A stretch of DNA of 64,000 bases from contig NZ_JAGIBI010000006.1 of assembly GCF_017744395.1 (NCBI RefSeq), positions 186,001 through 250,000 on the forward strand, in the 5' to 3' direction. Shown piece after piece: positions 59,606 through 64,000 of the stretch. The notes under the pieces are model-generated. The model was not told the DNA's origin and did not search any database. It saw only the letters and a program-made list of their open reading frames with translations. Position 1 is the first letter of the stretch. Every line of letters begins with the position of its first letter. A program made the translations under genes and the position numbers. Source of the DNA: Herbaspirillum sp. Its GTDB lineage: Bacteria; Pseudomonadota; Gammaproteobacteria; Burkholderiales; Burkholderiaceae_D.

Positions 59606-61033
59606 ATGGACGCAGGCAAGGAATTGGTCGCGTATTTGCAATCGGAATTGGGGGCCGGCGCCGTGCTGGTTTCCGAGGCCGAGACGAGCGGCTATACGGA
59701 GGATTGGCGCGCACGCTTCAAAGGCCCGGCCTTGTGCGTGGCGCTGCCGTCCACGACCGAACAGGTGGCGGCCGTGGTCAAGGCTTGCGCCGCGCGCGGC
59801 GTGGCCGTACTGCCGCAAGGCGGCAACACCAGCCTGTGCGGCGGCGCGGTGCCGCAGAAGTCGGGGCCGCCGCCGGTCATCGTCAATCTTTCCCGCATGC
59901 GCAGGCTCCGCCAGATCGATCCCGCCAACAACTCCATGGTGGTCGAGGCCGGCTGCATCCTCAAGACGGTGCAGGATGCCGCTGCCGACGCGCAGCGCCT
60001 GTATCCGGTCAGCCTGGGGGCGGAAGGCTCCTGCCAGATCGGCGGCACGCTTGCCACCAACGCCGGTGGCACCGGCGTGCTGCGCTATGGCAATACCCGC
60101 GACAACGTGCTCGGGCTGGAAGTGGTGCTGCCCGACGGCAGCATCTGGGATGGCCTGCGCGCGCTGCGCAAGGACAATACCGGCATCGACCTGAAGCACC
60201 TGTTCATCGGCGCCGAAGGCGCGCTGGGCATCATCACCGCCGCCACCCTGAAGCTGCATCCCTTGCCGACGCATCACGCGATGGCCTGGTTTGCGCCCAC
60301 CGATGTTGGGGCCGCGCTGAAGGTGCTGGGCCTGTTCCAGCAGGCATGCGGCTCGCGCCTGTCAGCCTACGAAATGATGAACGACCGCCAGTTGCAACTG
60401 GTGATCAAGAACGTTCCCGACCGCCGCAACCCGCTGGCCGCCATGCATGCCTGGCATGTCCTGGTGGAGCTGGCCGACACCCAGGGCGCGGAAGAACTGG
60501 AACAGGTGCTGCAGCAAGTGCTGGAGCAGGCGATGGAAGAGGGGCTGGTGGCCGATGCCGTCATCGCCAGCAGCGATGCCCAGCGCGCCGCGCTGTGGGA
60601 AATCCGCCATAGCGTGAGCGAGGCCAACAAGAAGGAAGGCATCGGCCTGTCGACCGATTGCGCGGTGCCGGTCTCGGCAGTGCCCGCTTTCATCGAGCGC
60701 GCCACCGCTGCCGTGCATGCCGAGGCGCCCGGCCTGGACATCATCATCGTCGGCCATGTCGGCGACGGCAATATCCATTTCATTCCCATGTTCAGTTTCG
60801 ACGCCTGGAAGGCGCTGCCCGATCCCGACCGGATGGGCAAGCACATGCGCCACTGCGTCAACGAACAGGCGCATGCGCTGGGCGGCACCTTCAGCGCCGA
60901 ACACGGCGTGGGCCAGACCGGCTTGCCGGAGATGGCGCACTACAAGTCGCCGGTGGAGCTGGCCCTGATGAGAAGCGTCAAGCAGGCGCTGGATCCGGCC
61001 AACCTGATGAACCCGGGCCGCCTGCTGCCCTGA
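59606..61033 (+). CDS. FAD-linked 2-hydroxyacid oxidase/dehydrogenase (GlcD/D2HGDH-like)
   Basis: The 475-residue protein has the PCMH FAD-binding domain (VALPSTTEQVAAVVKACAARGVAVLPQGGNTSLCGGAVP, SLGAEGSCQIGGTLATNAGGTGVLRYGNTRDNVLGLEVVLPDGS) and the C-terminal FAD-oxidase domain ending HVGDGNIHFIPMF, GTFSAEHGVGQTGL and LDPANLMNPGRLLP. This group oxidises D-2-hydroxy acids such as D-2-hydroxyglutarate or D-lactate. The ATG has an aggaga site. It heads a plus-strand operon with a polyamine-type importer, so it may act on the imported compound's breakdown product. Confidence 0.9.
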   Translation: MDAGKELVAYLQSELGAGAVLVSEAETSGYTEDWRARFKGPALCVALPSTTEQVAAVVKACAARGVAVLPQGGNTSLCGGAVPQKSGPPPVIVNLSRMRRLRQIDPANNSMVVEAGCILKTVQDAAADAQRLYPVSLGAEGSCQIGGTLATNAGGTGVLRYGNTRDNVLGLEVVLPDGSIWDGLRALRKDNTGIDLKHLFIGAEGALGIITAATLKLHPLPTHHAMAWFAPTDVGAALKVLGLFQQACGSRLSAYEMMNDRQLQLVIKNVPDRRNPLAAMHAWHVLVELADTQGAEELEQVLQQVLEQAMEEGLVADAVIASSDAQRAALWEIRHSVSEANKKEGIGLSTDCAVPVSAVPAFIERATAAVHAEAPGLDIIIVGHVGDGNIHFIPMFSFDAWKALPDPDRMGKHMRHCVNEQAHALGGTFSAEHGVGQTGLPEMAHYKSPVELALMRSVKQALDPANLMNPGRLLP

Positions 61034-61132
61034 GCCAAGCCTTTATTCGTACCCGTAACGCAGTACCCGGCCGGCATCGCGCACCGATCCTACCGGTTCT
61101 CCCATTCCATCCTTTCCTTTATGGAGACCATG

Positions 61133-62233
61133 ATGAAACAGAAAGAAACCGCAATCGGCGCAGTAGAAAACCCCGGCCGCCGCAATGCCATCAAGACCGC
61201 CGCCGCCGGCGCCGTGGCGGCATCGTTCCCGTTCATCTGGACGCCGTCGCGCGCCGCCACCAAGCGCATCGTCGTGCGCGATGACGGCGGCATCTACACC
61301 AAGGCCTATACCGAGGTGTTCTTCAAGCCCTTCCGCGAGAAAACCGGCATCGAAGTGGTCGGCGTACAGGCCACCGCCGAGCCGACCGCGCAGATCAAGA
61401 GCATGGTCGATGCCGGCGCCTACACCTGGGACATGGCCAAGGTCAGCCAGCCGGCCATCCTGCTGCTGACCTCGGGCGGCAAGGAATACCTGGAGCGCCA
61501 CGGCCTGGAATCGGATCCGGTGATCGCCAAGATCCCGAAGCAATACATGAGTCCGTTCGGCGTCGGCCATAACGTCTACACCACGGTGCTGGCTTACCGC
61601 GCCGATGCCTTCAAGGGCAGGAAGGCGCCCAACTCGTGGGCCGACATGTGGAACGTCAAGGACTTCCCCGGCCGCCGCGCCTTGCGCAAGTACCCGTTCG
61701 ACACCATCGAGGAGGCGCTGATGGCCGACGGCGTGCAGCCAGGGAAGGTCTATCCCTGCGACATCGACCGCGCCTTGAACAGCCTGGGCAAGATCGCCAA
61801 GAACGTGGACGTGTGGTGGACCACCGGCGCCCAGGTCGAGCAGATGCTGACCTCGGGCGAAGTGGACATGGTGGCGACCTGGGCCTCGCGCGCGCAATCG
61901 GCCATGGCCAACGGCGCGCCGGTCGGTATCGTCTGGAACCAGAACATCTGGGGCTGCGACAGCTGGGCGATCCTGAAAGGCACGCCCAACGCCGCCGCCT
62001 GCCGCGAATTCATCAAGTTTGCCAGCGATCCCAAACGCCAGGCCGCGCTGACCAACTTCTTCCCGGCCGGGATGACCCAGCCGGAAGGCTTCAACTACGT
62101 CAAGCCGGAGATCGCCAGGAACTCGCCGACCTTCCCGGAGAACATGAAGAGCGGCGTGCAGATCGATGCCCAGTACTGGCTGCAGAACCAGAGCGCGGCG
62201 CTGGAGCGTTTCAACCGCTGGGTCCTGGGCTGA
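61133..62233 (+). CDS. Polyamine-type ABC transporter substrate-binding protein, Tat-like signal
   Basis: The 366-residue protein has a signal with a twin arginine (GRRNAIKTAAAGAVAASFPFIWTPSRA). The mature PotD/PotF-like part contains VVRDDGGIYTKAYTEVFFKPFREKTGIEVVGVQATAEPTAQIKSMVDAGAYTWDM, then MWNVKDFPGRRALRKYPFDTIEEALMADG. A ggag site at 61123-61126 fits MKQKETAI at 61133 better than the ATG codons at 61121 and 61130. It serves the ATPase and permease downstream. The ligand (spermidine, putrescine or another small cation) is not settled. Confidence 0.88.
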   Translation: MKQKETAIGAVENPGRRNAIKTAAAGAVAASFPFIWTPSRAATKRIVVRDDGGIYTKAYTEVFFKPFREKTGIEVVGVQATAEPTAQIKSMVDAGAYTWDMAKVSQPAILLLTSGGKEYLERHGLESDPVIAKIPKQYMSPFGVGHNVYTTVLAYRADAFKGRKAPNSWADMWNVKDFPGRRALRKYPFDTIEEALMADGVQPGKVYPCDIDRALNSLGKIAKNVDVWWTTGAQVEQMLTSGEVDMVATWASRAQSAMANGAPVGIVWNQNIWGCDSWAILKGTPNAAACREFIKFASDPKRQAALTNFFPAGMTQPEGFNYVKPEIARNSPTFPENMKSGVQIDAQYWLQNQSAALERFNRWVLG

Positions 62234-62313
62234 GCCCGCGGGGCCTGGAGTCGCCGCAGCCCGGGCCCCACCGATCAATCGTCAGTACGAATCGTCAGTA
62301 AGAGCGCCACATC

Positions 62314-63408
62314 ATGTCAGCCTCCAACCTCCGCATCTCGGGCCTGTGCAAACGCTACGGGGATTTCGTCGCGCTCGCGCCGACCGACCTCGACGTCGCC
62401 CAGGGCGAATTCCTTACCTTGCTGGGGCCGAGCGGCTCCGGCAAGACTACCTTGCTCAGCCTGATTGCCGGGCTGGCGCAGCCGGATGAGGGAAGCATCG
62501 CCATCAACGGCGCCGACGTCACCTACGGCGCGCCCTACGAGCGCGACATCGGCATGGTGTTCCAGAACTACGCGCTGTTCCCGCACATGTCGGTGGCGGA
62601 GAACATCGCCTTCCCGCTGCAGATGCGCAAGGTCGATGCGGCTAGCGCCAGCAAGAAGGTGATGGAAGCGCTGGAAATGGTGCACCTGCCGCACGTGGCG
62701 GGGCGCTATCCGCGCGAGCTGTCCGGCGGCCAGCAGCAGCGCATCGCGCTGGCGCGCTGCATGGTGTACCGGCCCTCCATCATCCTGATGGACGAACCGC
62801 TGGGCGCGCTGGACAAGAAACTGCGCGACCACATGCAACTGGAGATCAAGCGCATCCACCGCGAGCTGGGCACGACCATCGTCTACGTCACGCACGACCA
62901 GGAAGAGGCGATGACCATGTCCGACCGCATCTGCCTGATGAACGCCGGCGCCATCGCCCAACTGGGCAGCCCGGACGACCTGTACTTCCGTCCGCGCAGC
63001 GCTTTCGTGGCCGACTTCCTGGGCGAGTCGAACCTGCTGGAAGCCAAGGTCGGCGCGCGCCAGGGCGAGCGCGTGCGCATCGCCGTGCAGGGACGCGACA
63101 TGGGCGAGGCGATGGCCTACGACGCCGCCATCAAGGCCGGCGACACGGTCAAGGTGATGATCCGCCCGCAGAACGTCACCGTGCACGATGCGCCGCCGGC
63201 GGACGTTGCCGGGCCGACGCTGCAAGGCAAGCTGATGGATGTGATGGTGACCGGCGGCATGACCAAGCTCTACCTGAAGGACACCGATGCCGGCGCGCCG
63301 GTGGTGGTGGCGGCTTATCCCACAAATCGCGCGGGCAACCGTCATCAGATGGGGCAGCCGATCACGCTGTCGTGGAAACCGGAAGACGCCGTCGCGATCC
63401 TGGGGTAA
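62314..63408 (+). CDS. Polyamine-type ABC transporter ATP-binding protein (PotA-like)
   Basis: The 364-residue ATPase shows Walker A LLGPSGSGKTTLLSLIAGL, Q-loop IGMVFQNYALFPHMSV, signature RELSGGQQQRIALARCM, Walker B IILMDEPLGALDKKLR and YVTHDQEEAMTMSDRICLM. A C-terminal TOBE/MOP-like domain (VKVMIRPQNVTVH, then QGKLMDVMVTGGMTKLYLKD) is typical of PotA/MalK. It starts 80 bases after the binding-protein gene and three bases before the permease ATG. Confidence 0.95.
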   Translation: MSASNLRISGLCKRYGDFVALAPTDLDVAQGEFLTLLGPSGSGKTTLLSLIAGLAQPDEGSIAINGADVTYGAPYERDIGMVFQNYALFPHMSVAENIAFPLQMRKVDAASASKKVMEALEMVHLPHVAGRYPRELSGGQQQRIALARCMVYRPSIILMDEPLGALDKKLRDHMQLEIKRIHRELGTTIVYVTHDQEEAMTMSDRICLMNAGAIAQLGSPDDLYFRPRSAFVADFLGESNLLEAKVGARQGERVRIAVQGRDMGEAMAYDAAIKAGDTVKVMIRPQNVTVHDAPPADVAGPTLQGKLMDVMVTGGMTKLYLKDTDAGAPVVVAAYPTNRAGNRHQMGQPITLSWKPEDAVAILG

Positions 63409-63411
63409 GCC

Positions 63412-64000
63412 ATGAAACCATCCGTATCCCATTCCGCGCCGGTCGCCGCGCCTTCCGCACGCTGGCGCCCCTGGCTGCGCCCGGCGCTGATGTCGGCGCC
63501 GCTGCTGATCCTGCTGCTGGTGCTGCTGGCCTATCCGGTGGGGCAGCTGCTGATGCTCTCCATCAGGAACGACAGCGGTTTCACCCTCGCCGAATACCGC
63601 AAGCTGTTCGCTTCGCCGGTCTACGTCGAAGTGCTGCTGATCACGCTCAAGGTGTCGCTGCTGACGACGCTGTTCTCGGTCTTGTTCGGTTACCCAGTCG
63701 CCTTCCTGATCTCCACCGTCGTTGGCAAGCGCAAGAACCGCCTGCTGTACTGGGTGCTGCTGTCGTTCTGGACCAGTTTCCTGGTGCGCACCTTCGGCTG
63801 GGTGGTGCTGCTGGGACGCAACGGCGTCATCAACTGGTGCCTCAAGACGCTGGGCATCATCGATACGCCGATCAACCTGCTCTACAACCTGCCGGCGGTG
63901 GTGGTCGGCATGGTGCATGCGCTGATGCCGCTGGCGGCGCTGACCATGCTGTCGGTGATGGAGAATATCGACCGCCGCCTGCCGAGCGCGGCATCGACGC
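63412..64000 (+). CDS. Polyamine-type ABC transporter permease, 5' part
   Basis: The ATG at 63412 follows the ATPase stop by three bases. About 196 residues are visible before the window ends. They include a leader (MKPSVSHSAPVAAPSARWRPW), a first helix (LMSAPLLILLLVLLAYPVGQLLML) and a PotB-like pattern (YVEVLLITLKVSLLTTLFSVLFGYPVAFLIS, SFWTSFLVRTFGWVVLLG). The EAA loop would lie at or beyond the edge (MPLAALTMLSVMENIDRRLPSAAST). It completes the importer with the two genes before it; a second permease probably follows outside. Confidence 0.92.
   Translation, partial: MKPSVSHSAPVAAPSARWRPWLRPALMSAPLLILLLVLLAYPVGQLLMLSIRNDSGFTLAEYRKLFASPVYVEVLLITLKVSLLTTLFSVLFGYPVAFLISTVVGKRKNRLLYWVLLSFWTSFLVRTFGWVVLLGRNGVINWCLKTLGIIDTPINLLYNLPAVVVGMVHALMPLAALTMLSVMENIDRRLPSAAST

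Overview
The window reads as a chromosomal segment of a GC-rich betaproteobacterium of the order Burkholderiales, most likely Oxalobacteraceae and Herbaspirillum-like. The genus is inferred from gene order and protein character and was not checked by any search. Genes are densely packed, starts are ATG or GTG with a few TTG, and no rRNA, tRNA, CRISPR array, complete insertion sequence or prophage was seen.

Layout. (1) 1-2957, minus strand: the 5' part of a DUF748/AsmA-like envelope protein, phosphoglycolate phosphatase (gph), ubiquinone methyltransferase (ubiG) and an OmpA-family protein. (2) 3667-14770 and on to 15089, plus strand: gyrA, then the mixed-function block serC-pheA-hisC-tyrA-aroA-cmk-rpsA-ihfB, which makes serine precursors, phenylalanine, tyrosine and chorismate, supplies CMP/dCMP phosphorylation, and ends in translation and nucleoid genes. 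(3) 15333-19439: envelope/LPS genes lapA, lapB, ugd and rfaE1; a 235-bp MITE sits exactly between lapA and lapB. (4) 19569-24858: a ComEA-like HhH protein, a GAF-GGDEF diguanylate cyclase, and the DNA-metabolism run dnaX, YbaB/EbfC, YciI-like, recR. dnaX carries a nine-A run at which a -1 shift meets a stop after one codon, the arrangement that makes the gamma subunit in E. coli. (5) 24896-29117: a class III CoA-transferase followed by a NitT/TauT-type ABC importer. (6) 29191-36155: hrpA, dcd, a LysR regulator and a divergent split chromate transporter.

(7) 36246-39214, minus strand: an Arg/Lys/Orn-type PLP decarboxylase and folA. (8) 39581-46566, plus strand: opgG-opgH (osmoregulated periplasmic glucans), then a periplasmic adaptor and an outer-membrane channel with no inner-membrane pump beside them. 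(9) 46685-47656: thyA. (10) 47860-55842, minus strand: a catabolic cluster of beta-keto acid cleavage enzyme (BKACE, DUF849), a 3-hydroxyacyl-CoA dehydrogenase-like enzyme, an SDR, a single-chain LivM-LivG-LivF fusion, LivH and a Tat-type binding protein, with a divergent FCD-type GntR regulator. This looks like an uptake-plus-degradation module for a small hydroxy acid, possibly carnitine-like. (11) 56901-59290: a small membrane protein, a DedA protein and an old-yellow-enzyme reductase. (12) 59606-64000: a divergent operon with an FAD-linked 2-hydroxyacid oxidase and a spermidine/putrescine-type ABC importer, the last gene running off the end.

The observations I would follow first are the IS1380-like MITE splitting lapA-lapB, the dnaX slippery run, the BKACE/transporter module with its tri-domain ABC fusion, and the five helically phased decamers directly in front of the orphan efflux adaptor gene.
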